Shown: one piece after another, positions 1 through 6,327 of the stretch
Layout of the letters: each line of letters starts with the position of its first letter
Numbering within the stretch: position 1 is the stretch's first letter
Origin: Pseudomonadota bacterium
GTDB lineage: Bacteria > Pseudomonadota > Alphaproteobacteria > UBA9219 > RGZA01
DNA length: 13,324 nucleotides
Assembly (NCBI GenBank): GCA_016195205.1
Contig: JACQAB010000226.1
Span: 1 to 13,324 of the forward strand
Direction of reading: 5' to 3'
Notes under the pieces: generated by a model
Told to the model about the DNA's origin: nothing
The model's database searches: none
The model's input: only the letters and a program-made list of their open reading frames with translations
Translations under genes and position numbers: made by a program

Positions 1-1
1 C

Positions 2-322
2 GCGGTGGTTTCAAAGCTTCCTAATAAGCTTTCCATTACCGGGCATACCGACAACACGCCCTTCCCGCCCTCGTCACGGCGCACCAACTGGCAGCTTTCC
101 AGCGACCGCGCGCAATCCAGCCTTGAGGCGCTGATGGCCATGGGCATTCCGGGCAACCGGATTCAGTCCCTGGTGGGCAAGGCCGACCGCGAGCCCTTGG
201 TGACCAACGACCCGGCCAACCCGCAAAACCGCCGGATCAGCATTATGCTGCTGCGCCGCTCTTACGCCGAACAGGTGATGGGAACCCCAGCCCCGGCCCC
301 ACAAACGCAAACGCCACCCTAA
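2..322 (+). CDS. motB: Flagellar motor protein MotB, C-terminal part (5' end outside the window)
   Basis: The reading frame is open from the first complete codon at base 2 to a TAA at 320-322, so only about the last 106 residues are present. They form the end of an OmpA/MotB-type peptidoglycan-binding domain. The visible motifs are ITGHTDNTPF, then NWQLSSDRA, then a short AD-x-x-PL stretch and NPQNRRISIMLLRR, in the usual order. The NW-x-LS-x-x-RA and NRRISI blocks fit MotB better than Pal or OmpA. In the family this domain anchors the MotA/MotB proton-channel stator to the cell wall. The transmembrane helix with the proton-binding Asp would lie upstream and cannot be checked. The protein ends in a short Pro/Thr/Gln-rich tail. 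No hairpin terminator is evident after the stop. A generic OmpA-domain protein is possible but less likely. Confidence 0.85.
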   Translation, partial: AVVSKLPNKLSITGHTDNTPFPPSSRRTNWQLSSDRAQSSLEALMAMGIPGNRIQSLVGKADREPLVTNDPANPQNRRISIMLLRRSYAEQVMGTPAPAPQTQTPP

Positions 323-1064
323 AGGGCGGCGCGTCGTTGTTCGACTTAGAAAAGGTTAGCCTCTTCCGGCCGGCGTGGGGAAATCAGCTTTAGGAGACGT
401 CGGAGGCAGAGAAGCCGTTTGCAGCCTAGGCTCGCTTACTGGGCCGGCGACCTTATCCGGCAACTCATTATTTCCCAGCCCTTTTATTGGGGTAGAAGTA
501 TGTCTGCCACTTGTGACGATGCCGAACGCCTGGGGATAATGGCTTTCCGTGTTTCCTTTATAATCACGTGCAACTTGAAAAACCAAGATTCGCCTCCGCT
601 GAATAATGCTCTAAACCTACCGAAACAGCCTTAATGACTTCTGAATGATGGATGCTTATTAAGCTTAATTTTATCCAATCAGGGCCCTCCCATAGAGATG
701 TCCACGCGTACGCCTTTTCGAACTCGATGTGAAAGGAGGCCTTTTTGCTTCAAGTCTCCTTCAGCTTTAATCCGCCTAATTTCTGCGTCAGCCGCATCCA
801 GGCGGGAAGAATCAGGAATAAGTTGGCAGGGGTCATTTTTCGAAAAAAGACACGTCATAAGGCGGGAAACAAAGCCGGGTTTTTTAGAACTCATGAAAAA
901 TATCCCCGCAATAATGTTCCGCAAAAAATAAAGGATTTAGATTAACCAGTCCTGAATCGACGGGTCTTTATTTGTTAATTTTATTTAACTATTTGCTTTC
1001 TTGCAGAGCGAAAACTGTCTTTGTTCGTTTTTTGGTAAGTTTATGGTTCATAATAGACCTGCCC
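323..1064. other. AT-rich intergenic gap between motB and bpt, mostly unexplained
   Basis: About 740 nt separate the motB stop from the bpt start. The stretch is visibly less GC-rich than its neighbours, and no ORF in it resembles a known family. I looked for the conserved cores of tRNA, tmRNA, RNase P RNA and SRP RNA and saw none. Small structures present are a 5-bp stem GCCGG/CCGGC at 443-461, the palindrome TTTTTCGAAAAA at 836-847, and HindIII-like AT-rich palindromes near 656-672. One weak small ORF lies on the minus strand (679-894, listed separately). The gap could hold a decayed gene, a small RNA or only regulatory DNA. Confidence 0.5.
679..894 (-). CDS. Possible small hypothetical protein (71 aa)
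   Basis: The minus strand has an open frame with an ATG at 894 (MSSKKPGF...) and a TGA at 679-681. A GGGGA sequence about 8 nt before the ATG could be a ribosome-binding site. The frame stays open a further 10 codons upstream to a TTG at 924, which looks less likely as a start. The middle contains a charged, helix-like stretch, DAADAEIRRIKAEGDL, that reads like a real protein, whereas the overlapping plus-strand frame (698-931) is Ser/Arg-rich and looks like its shadow. There is no signal peptide, transmembrane segment or recognisable domain. Codon use is mixed and the region is AT-rich, so it may be a chance ORF or a gene remnant. I do not recognise a family. Confidence 0.3.
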   Translation of the reverse strand: MSSKKPGFVSRLMTCLFSKNDPCQLIPDSSRLDAADAEIRRIKAEGDLKQKGLLSHRVRKGVRVDISMGGP

Positions 1065-1796
1065 ATGTCTCTTCTCACCGATCCGCTCAAGCAAACCGCC
1101 TTCTACCTGACCAAGCCGGCCCCCTGCCCTTATCTGCCCGGGCAGGTGGAACAGAAAATTTTCACGCGGCTTTCCGGCGAGGCGCGCGACGATTTTTTCC
1201 TGAACAGCACCCTGAGCCAAACCGGCTTTCGCCGCAGCCAGAAAATGATTTATCGCCCGGCGTGTCCGGCCTGCATGGCCTGTGTGCCGGTGCGCATTGT
1301 CGTGCGCGATTTCGCGCCCACGGCCCGGCTGCGCCGTATTCTGCGCCGCAACGCCGATTTGAAGGCGGTGAGCGTGGCGATCAAGGATGCCCACAAACTT
1401 TCGGATCTTTTCGCGCGCTATCAGGCCCTGCGCCACCCGGAAAGCGAAATGGCCGATATGCAGGAAGGCGACTTTCTTTCCATGATGCAGGATGGCGGCG
1501 CGAACGCCTTTCTTCTGACCTTGCAAAAAGAAAACGGCCAGGCCCTGGCCGCCATGCTGGTGGACCGGCTGCACCACGGCGCCTCGGCGGTGTATAGCTA
1601 TTTTGAACCCGCCGAGGCCCAACGCAGCCTGGGCACCGCCCTGATCCTGCATCTGGTGGATTGGGTGAAAAGCGAGCACCTGGATTATTTATATCTGGGC
1701 TATTGGATCCGCGACTGCCGGAAGATGGCGTATAAGTCGCGCTTTCCCTCGCTGCAACGCCTTGGCCCGCATGGCTGGGAACCGTTTGAATATTAA
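1065..1796 (+). CDS. bpt: Aspartate/glutamate leucyltransferase (bacterial ATE2-type, Bpt)
   Basis: This 243-residue protein matches the bacterial R-transferase-like family in length and motifs. Bpt transfers leucine from Leu-tRNA to proteins with N-terminal Asp or Glu, marking them for ClpS/ClpAP degradation in the cytoplasm (bacterial N-degron pathway). The N-terminal ATE domain shows CPYLPGQ (Cys21), then GFRRSQKMIYRPAC with the cluster C67-x2-C70-x2-C73 followed by VPVR, then RRILRRNADL. The C-terminal GNAT-like half contains YLYLGYWIRDCRKMAYKSRF, a hallmark of the family. I chose the ATG at 1065 because homologues start shortly before the CPYLPG motif. The frame stays open upstream to a TTG at 972, but that extension is hydrophobic and unlike the family. 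No Shine-Dalgarno sequence precedes the ATG, and CATAAT at 1049-1054 would place transcription start almost at the start codon. It ends 6 nt before the convergent PII gene. Confidence 0.93.
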   Translation: MSLLTDPLKQTAFYLTKPAPCPYLPGQVEQKIFTRLSGEARDDFFLNSTLSQTGFRRSQKMIYRPACPACMACVPVRIVVRDFAPTARLRRILRRNADLKAVSVAIKDAHKLSDLFARYQALRHPESEMADMQEGDFLSMMQDGGANAFLLTLQKENGQALAAMLVDRLHHGASAVYSYFEPAEAQRSLGTALILHLVDWVKSEHLDYLYLGYWIRDCRKMAYKSRFPSLQRLGPHGWEPFEY

Positions 1797-1802
1797 GCCG
1801 GA

Positions 1803-2141
1803 TCAAACGGCCGCGGAATCCTTCTCGCCCGTGCGGATGCGGATGACTTTTTCCACGTCATAGACGAAAACTTTCCCATCACCGACCTTACCGCTGCTGG
1901 CCGCTTTCAGGATGGTTTCCACCGCTTGGTCCATCATGCCATCATCCACGCATACGTCGATCTTGACTTTGTTCACGAACTGTACGGCGGCTTCGGCCCC
2001 TTCATACATTTCGCTGCGGCCCTTCTGGCGGCCATAGCCGCGCACGTCGGTCACGGTCATGCCGTGGATGCCCATGCCGGTCAGGGCATCGCGCACCTCG
2101 TCAAGTTTGAAGGGCTTGATCACCGCGATAATCATCTTCAT
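1803..2141 (-). CDS. glnB: PII nitrogen-regulatory signal protein (GlnB/GlnK type) lacking Tyr51
   Basis: The protein has 112 residues, the classic PII length, and aligns without gaps to E. coli GlnB. It starts MKMIIAVIKPFKLDEV, has the T-loop GYGRQKGRSEMYEGAE, and ends with the C-terminal signature around GKVGDGKVFVYDVEKVIRIRTG. PII trimers bind ATP/ADP and 2-oxoglutarate and control nitrogen-assimilation targets such as GlnE, NtrB and AmtB. Residues contacting nucleotide and 2-oxoglutarate (R38, Q39, K58, GDGK) are kept. The uridylylation site Tyr51 is replaced by Ala (codon 1989-1991, GCC), although Tyr46 remains. I chose the ATG at 2141 because it gives the 112-residue length and has AAAGGG six bases upstream; a TTG two codons earlier is unlikely. 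No glnA or amtB is adjacent, so GlnB and GlnK cannot be separated by context. A hairpin lies directly upstream of the ribosome-binding site. Confidence 0.93.
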   Translation of the reverse strand: MKMIIAVIKPFKLDEVRDALTGMGIHGMTVTDVRGYGRQKGRSEMYEGAEAAVQFVNKVKIDVCVDDGMMDQAVETILKAASSGKVGDGKVFVYDVEKVIRIRTGEKDSAAV

Positions 2142-2151
2142 GGGCAACCCT

Positions 2152-2178
2152 TTGGAAAAAGCCGTTGGCGTTTTCCAA
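2152..2178. promoter_or_regulatory. 27-bp dyad/hairpin between the divergent PII and UbiH-family genes
   Basis: TTGGAAAA (2152-2159) and TTTTCCAA (2171-2178) are perfect inverted arms. Inside them GCC (2161-2163) pairs with GGC (2167-2169) around a GTT loop, with one A/G mismatch between the two stem segments. The element lies in the short region between two divergent start codons and directly abuts the PII gene's Shine-Dalgarno sequence (2148-2153 on the minus strand). It could be a DNA operator or an RNA hairpin affecting translation of the PII mRNA. No U-tract follows on either strand, so it is not a typical terminator. Confidence 0.55.
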
Positions 2179-2218
2179 GATGCGTCCTAGATTCAATAAA
2201 GGCAAGAGCGATTTCCCC

Positions 2219-3427
2219 ATGGCCCGGCGTAAAAAATCCATAACATCCTCGTTTGACGCCCTCATTGCAGGCGGCGGCATGGCGGGCCTTTGCATGGCGG
2301 CGCATCTGGGCTCACGCGGCCTGCGGGTGGCGGTGATTGAACGGGAAGATTCCGCGCGCATGGCCTCGCCACAATTTGACGGGCGCAGCACCGCCATCGC
2401 CCATGGCTCCACCTTTATCCTTCAGGAATGTGGCGTTTGGGAAACGCTTCGCGCGAAAGCCTGCGCCATTGACGATATTCGCGTGGCCGATCAGTGCTCG
2501 CTTGCCGCGCTGGATTTTGCCACGCGCGCGGCAGGCAACCAGCCTTTTGGTTATATTGTTGAGAACGCTTTTTTCCGCTACACCCTGTTTGAACGCGTAC
2601 GCGAGTTGCCCTCCGTCACCTTGAAATGCCCCGAGGCTATTGCTGCGATTGAAACCGGCGATGAAGGCGTGACTGTTTCTCTGCAAAACGGCGAAAGGCT
2701 GGATGCGCCGCTGTTGATCGCCGCGGATGGGCGACATTCCTTCTGCCGCACTCAGGCAGGTATGCGCACACGGTCGTGGTCATACAATCAATCAGCGCTG
2801 GTGGCCACGCTGGGCCATTCCAAGCCACATCATCACCTTGCGCTTGAGAATTTCCACCCCGGCGGGCCGTTTGCCCTGCTGCCGATGACGGAAAACCGCA
2901 CCTCGCTGGTATGGACCGAACGGCCTGACGTGGCCGAAACCCTGAAAAATCTGCCGGAAGAGGAATTCTGCCAGCTTCTGCGTGACCGCGGCGGGGATTA
3001 TCTGGGCGACATCCACCTGTTAAGCCCGCGCATGCTTTATCCTCTCTCCTTCATGCTGGCCGACCGGCTGCAAAGCGAGCGGCTGGTGCTGATTGGCGAG
3101 GCGGCGCACGCCATGCACCCCATCGCTGGCCAGGGATTTAATTTAAGCCTGCGCGATATCGGCGCGCTGGGCAAATTGATGGCCGAGGCAAAAGAACGGG
3201 GTGAGGATGTGGGCGCGGCTTTGTTGCTTGGCGCCTATGCGCGCAAACGGCACCTGGATCATTTCACTTTTCTGGCCGCCACCGATTTGCTGGAAAAACT
3301 TTTTTCAAACAACATTTTTCCATTGCGTTTGGCGCGGCGGTTCGGGTTAGAGCTTGTCGAGAAAATTCCTCCGGCGAAGCAATTCTTCAGCCGCATGGCG
3401 ATGGGATTGCTGACTGGAACGGATTAA
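2219..3427 (+). CDS. UbiH/UbiF/COQ6-family FAD-dependent hydroxylase
   Basis: This is a 402-residue flavoprotein monooxygenase of the ubiquinone-biosynthesis hydroxylase family, which uses FAD, NAD(P)H and O2 to hydroxylate the quinone ring. The Rossmann motif GGGMAG is at residues 18-23, followed by the GRST/AIAHGS block typical of UbiH proteins. The second FAD motif ADGRHS is at about 169-174, and the third, IGEAAHAMHPIAGQG-FNLSLRD, begins near 292. This last motif has Glu where many members have Asp (GDAAH), a change seen in other alphaproteobacterial members. The tail with PPAKQFF-x-R-x-AMG is also family-typical. I chose the ATG at 2219 because it puts the FAD motif at the usual distance and has a purine-rich stretch upstream. 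An ATG at 2180 lies against the hairpin and has no ribosome-binding site. Which ring position it hydroxylates (UbiH, F, I, L or M role) cannot be told from sequence alone. It converges on copA with a 25-nt gap. Confidence 0.88.
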   Translation: MARRKKSITSSFDALIAGGGMAGLCMAAHLGSRGLRVAVIEREDSARMASPQFDGRSTAIAHGSTFILQECGVWETLRAKACAIDDIRVADQCSLAALDFATRAAGNQPFGYIVENAFFRYTLFERVRELPSVTLKCPEAIAAIETGDEGVTVSLQNGERLDAPLLIAADGRHSFCRTQAGMRTRSWSYNQSALVATLGHSKPHHHLALENFHPGGPFALLPMTENRTSLVWTERPDVAETLKNLPEEEFCQLLRDRGGDYLGDIHLLSPRMLYPLSFMLADRLQSERLVLIGEAAHAMHPIAGQGFNLSLRDIGALGKLMAEAKERGEDVGAALLLGAYARKRHLDHFTFLAATDLLEKLFSNNIFPLRLARRFGLELVEKIPPAKQFFSRMAMGLLTGTD

Positions 3428-3452
3428 TCCACAAACTGAACGGTAGCTATGG

Positions 3453-5720
3453 TTAGATCTTCTTCAGTTTAAGCCGCAGGGAATTCATCACCACCGACAC
3501 GCTGGAAAAGGCCATGGCCGCACCGGCAAATACCGGCGACAACATCCAGCGCGTGAAAGGATAAAACACCCCCGCCGCCAGCGGAATGCCGACCAGATTA
3601 TAAAAGAACGCCCAGAACAAATTCTGCTTCACGCCCTTCATGGTCAGGCGCGACAGGCGAATGCATTTGGCCAGTTTGGAAATATCGCCATGCAGCAAGG
3701 CGATGCCCGCCGTTTCAATGGCCACATCGGTGCCGGTGGCCATGGCGATGCCGACCTCGGCCTGCGCCAGCGCGGGCGCATCATTGATGCCATCGCCCGC
3801 CATCGCCACTTTGTGGCCCTCGGCCTGAAGCTGTTTGATTTTTTCCAGTTTATCCTGCGGCAACACCTCGGCCATCACGGTTTCAATGCCCACCTGCCGC
3901 GCAATGGCCTGTGCCGTGTTGTGGTTGTCGCCCGTGAGCATGATCACCCGCAGCTTAAGCCGATGCAGTTCCCGCACCGCTTCGGCGGCTTCGGGCTTCA
4001 CGGCATCGGCGACCCAGGCACAGGCCAGAATTTCTTTCGCGCTGGCCAGAAGAACGGGCGTTCTGCCCTGCAAGGTTTCGTTTTCTAGTTTTTCACGGTC
4101 GATTTTAAGTTTTAAATCCTCCATCAGGCGCGGATTGCCCGCAAAATATTCCACGCCATCAATTTTTCCCTTCACGCCCTTGCCTTTGATGCTTTCAAAA
4201 CCCGTCAACGCCGCCGGCTGGATTTTTTTAACGCGCGCATAATCAAGAATGGCCTGGGCGATAGGGTGTTCCGACTTCGCCTCCAGCGCCGCAAGGATGG
4301 GAAGAATCTGAGCCTCGCTTTTTCCCGCCGTTTCCAGCGCCAGCAATTCTGGCTTTCCCTTCGTCAGCGTGCCGGTTTTGTCGACCACCACGGTATCGAC
4401 CTTGCTTAAACGCTCAAGCGTGGCGGCGTCTTTGATAAGAATGCCGTTGGCCGCGCCCTTCCCCACCCCCACCATGATCGCCGTGGGTGTGGCCAGGCCC
4501 ATGGCGCAAGGGCAGGCAATCACCAGCACGCTTACAAACGCGGTAAGGCCCAAGGATAAGGCGTGTTGCAGCCCAAGCGCGGAAATCCCGAAAACCAGCC
4601 AGCCGCCCAGCGTGGCAAAAGAAAGAACCAGCACCACGGGCACGAATACTTCCGCCACCTGGTCGGCCAGGCGCTGAATGGGCGCTTTGCTGCCTTGGGC
4701 TTTTTCCACCATGGCGATAATGGCGGCCAACAGGGTTTCACTGCCAATCTTGGTGGCGCGGAAGGTAAAGCTGCCGGTGGTATTGATGGTGCCGCCCACC
4801 ACCTTGTCGCCTGATTTTTTTTCAACCGCCAGCGGTTCGCCGGTGACCATGGATTCATCGACATAAGAATTTCCTTCCAGCACCACCCCATCGACCGGGA
4901 TGCGCGCGCCGGGCTTGACGATAATCACATCGCCGCGCTGCACCTGGTCGGCGGGGATTTCTTGCTCTTTCCCGCCGCGCAGCACCAAGGCGGTTTTGGC
5001 CTGGAGCTTCAGCAGTTTTTCAATGGCATCGCTGGTTTTGGCGCGGGCGCGGGCCTCCAGATATTTGCCAAGAGTGATGAAGGCGATCACCACAATGGTG
5101 GCATCGTAATAGGTGTTTCCGACATTCAGATAAGGTCGCAGCGTGTCTGCAAATGCCGTCAGGGCAAAACTGTAAAGATAAGCTACGCTGGTGCCCAATC
5201 CCACCAGTGTGTCCATGTTCGCCTTGCCGTGGCGGAAAAAAAGAAACAGTCCCTTTAGATAAGGCCGACCGGTAACGAACAGAACATAAGTGGCCATAAC
5301 CGCCAGTAAGTGATGAAAAAATTCCTGCCACATGGGCGGCATGGCGGGCACCCGGTGAAAGGCCGCGAAGGCATCCCACCCCATGATAAAAATACTGATC
5401 GCCGCCAGCGGCAACGCAATGATGATTTTGTTTTTCAGTTCAGTGATTTCCGCAGGCGGCTCGGCCGCGGCGTGATCGTGATGATGGCCGTCCGGCTCCT
5501 TCGCCTTGGGCAACACCAGCGTATACCCCAGCAGGGCGATTTTTTTGGCCAAGGCCTCGGGGCTGGTTTTACCGGGATCGTAAGTAATATCAGCCTTTTG
5601 CGTGCCATAGCTGACCTGAACTTTGGCCACGCCTTCCGCCTTGGCCAGCGTTTTTTGAAGGATGTTTTCGCATGAGGCACAATGCATGCCTTTTATGGGA
5701 TAGACGGCTTGCATATCCAT
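3453..5720 (-). CDS. copA: Copper-translocating P1B-type ATPase (Cu+ exporter)
   Basis: This 755-residue inner-membrane pump exports Cu(I) from the cytoplasm using ATP. It has one N-terminal HMA domain with GMHCASC (Cys14, Cys17), followed by a His-rich linker (GHHHDH, about residue 78). The actuator TGE is at 293-295 and the membrane CPC metal site at 403-405. The phosphorylated Asp is D447 in DKTGTLT, the HP motif is at 485-486, and GDGIND is at about 642-647. The last helices carry YN-x4-P (Y707) and M736-x2-SS, which with CPC make the P1B-1 Cu+/Ag+ signature. The start is the ATG at 5720: GGAG lies 8 nt upstream and the ATG overlaps the regulator's TGA (TGATG), so the pair should be translationally coupled. 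A longer frame to a GTG at 5759 would run inside the regulator gene and adds nothing family-like. Confidence 0.95.
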   Translation of the reverse strand: MDMQAVYPIKGMHCASCENILQKTLAKAEGVAKVQVSYGTQKADITYDPGKTSPEALAKKIALLGYTLVLPKAKEPDGHHHDHAAAEPPAEITELKNKIIIALPLAAISIFIMGWDAFAAFHRVPAMPPMWQEFFHHLLAVMATYVLFVTGRPYLKGLFLFFRHGKANMDTLVGLGTSVAYLYSFALTAFADTLRPYLNVGNTYYDATIVVIAFITLGKYLEARARAKTSDAIEKLLKLQAKTALVLRGGKEQEIPADQVQRGDVIIVKPGARIPVDGVVLEGNSYVDESMVTGEPLAVEKKSGDKVVGGTINTTGSFTFRATKIGSETLLAAIIAMVEKAQGSKAPIQRLADQVAEVFVPVVLVLSFATLGGWLVFGISALGLQHALSLGLTAFVSVLVIACPCAMGLATPTAIMVGVGKGAANGILIKDAATLERLSKVDTVVVDKTGTLTKGKPELLALETAGKSEAQILPILAALEAKSEHPIAQAILDYARVKKIQPAALTGFESIKGKGVKGKIDGVEYFAGNPRLMEDLKLKIDREKLENETLQGRTPVLLASAKEILACAWVADAVKPEAAEAVRELHRLKLRVIMLTGDNHNTAQAIARQVGIETVMAEVLPQDKLEKIKQLQAEGHKVAMAGDGINDAPALAQAEVGIAMATGTDVAIETAGIALLHGDISKLAKCIRLSRLTMKGVKQNLFWAFFYNLVGIPLAAGVFYPFTRWMLSPVFAGAAMAFSSVSVVMNSLRLKLKKI

Positions 5721-6148
5721 CAGGCGTGCTCCGCGTGTTTGTGAGAAGGTCCGTGGCACAAATGATCAAGAATAGGGCAGGCCTCGGCCGAGGTTTCATC
5801 GCCCGGGCAGGCTTTGGTCAATTTCTCAAGCAGTTTTTTGATTTCGTGAAGCTCTTCGATTTTTTCTTCCGCCTCACGGATTTTTGTGGCGGTTTTTTTA
5901 AGAACTGCGGCGCAGGTGGTTTTGTCGGAGGCGTCAAGAAACAAAAGATCGCCAATTTCTTGCAGCGTGAAATGCAGCGCCTTGGCCCCGCGAATGAAAC
6001 ACAAAATGCGCAATGCATCGCTTCCATAATGGCGATAGCCCGACGCCGAACGCAGCGGCTTGATCAGCCCCAGCCGCTCGTAATAGCGCAAGGTATCGGC
6101 GCTGACGCCGCTTTGCTTCGAGAGAACGCCGATAGTGATTTTTTTCAT
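5720..6148 (-). CDS. MerR-family metal-responsive regulator (CueR/ZntR type)
   Basis: This 142-residue regulator is the first gene of an operon with copA. The N-terminal winged helix-turn-helix reads IGVLSKQSGVSADTLRYYE, then GLI-x-P-x-R and GYR-x-Y, followed by a long dimerisation helix (about residues 80-110). The metal-binding region has Cys79 (KTTCAAV), Cys114 (ACPGDE) and Cys124 (ACPILDHL), and a His-rich tail with Cys131 (CHGPSHKHAEHA). The ACPGD...CPI wording resembles CueR. However, CueR-type Cu(I)/Ag(I) sensors have Ser at the position of Cys79, and the Cys79/114/124 set matches the numbering of the Zn(II) sensor ZntR. By neighbourhood it should sense copper; by ligands a divalent metal is possible. 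It starts at an ATG (6148) a few nucleotides after the predicted transcription start and is probably autoregulated from the dyad promoter upstream. Confidence 0.9.
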   Translation of the reverse strand: MKKITIGVLSKQSGVSADTLRYYERLGLIKPLRSASGYRHYGSDALRILCFIRGAKALHFTLQEIGDLLFLDASDKTTCAAVLKKTATKIREAEEKIEELHEIKKLLEKLTKACPGDETSAEACPILDHLCHGPSHKHAEHA

Positions 6149-6166
6149 GAGAGTCTGCCTATCCCT

Positions 6167-6197
6167 TTCTAAACCATAGAGTATACTCTAAGGTCAA
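6167..6197 (-). promoter_or_regulatory. MerR-type promoter and operator of the regulator-copA operon
   Basis: Read on the minus strand, a -35 box TTGACC (6192-6197) is separated by exactly 19 bp from a -10-like TTAGAA (6167-6172). A dyad fills the spacer and its edges: ACCTTAGAGT-AT-ACTCTATGGT (6173-6194), symmetric except for one base pair, with a perfect 14-bp core TAGAGTATACTCTA. An over-long 19-bp spacer with a central dyad is the hallmark of promoters that MerR-family proteins untwist to activate. Transcription would start near 6160, leaving a leader of about 12 nt before the regulator ATG at 6148. Confidence 0.82.
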
Positions 6198-6256
6198 GTG
6201 TTATGGGGATTTATATAGGTAAATCATTGATATATTTGATGTATTATCTATTGGCC

Positions 6257-6285
6257 TTGAATTAAAGTCCCCCCGGCCCCATAAT
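6257..6285 (+). promoter_or_regulatory. Probable sigma-70-type promoter of the Bax-inhibitor-1-like gene
   Basis: TTGAAT (6257-6262) and CATAAT (6280-6285) are separated by 17 bp and match the TTGACA and TATAAT consensus at four and five of six positions. The predicted start near 6292 leaves a leader of about 35 nt before the ATG at 6328. It is divergent from the metal-regulated promoter and does not overlap its dyad. Confidence 0.5.
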
Positions 6286-6327
6286 TACAGCATAAGGCAG
6301 AATCCATCCCCGGCCTTGAAAGGACGC

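Noticed and set aside
972..1064. 31-residue N-terminal extension of bpt that looks like a membrane helix
   Set aside because: It needs a TTG start, is absent from the family, and comes from the AT-rich upstream region.
1041..1679. 212-codon minus-strand frame opposite bpt
   Set aside because: It overlaps bpt completely, and its His/Gln/Gly-rich translation resembles no family.
3433..3470. Inverted repeat AAACTGAA...TTCAGTTT at the hydroxylase/copA junction as a terminator
   Set aside because: The 8-bp arms are AT-rich, the loop is 22 nt and no T-run follows; it also lies partly in the last copA codons.
6227..6247. TTGATA and TATTAT as a promoter upstream of the BI-1-like gene
   Set aside because: The spacing is only 9 bp; the TTGAAT-17-CATAAT pair downstream fits much better.
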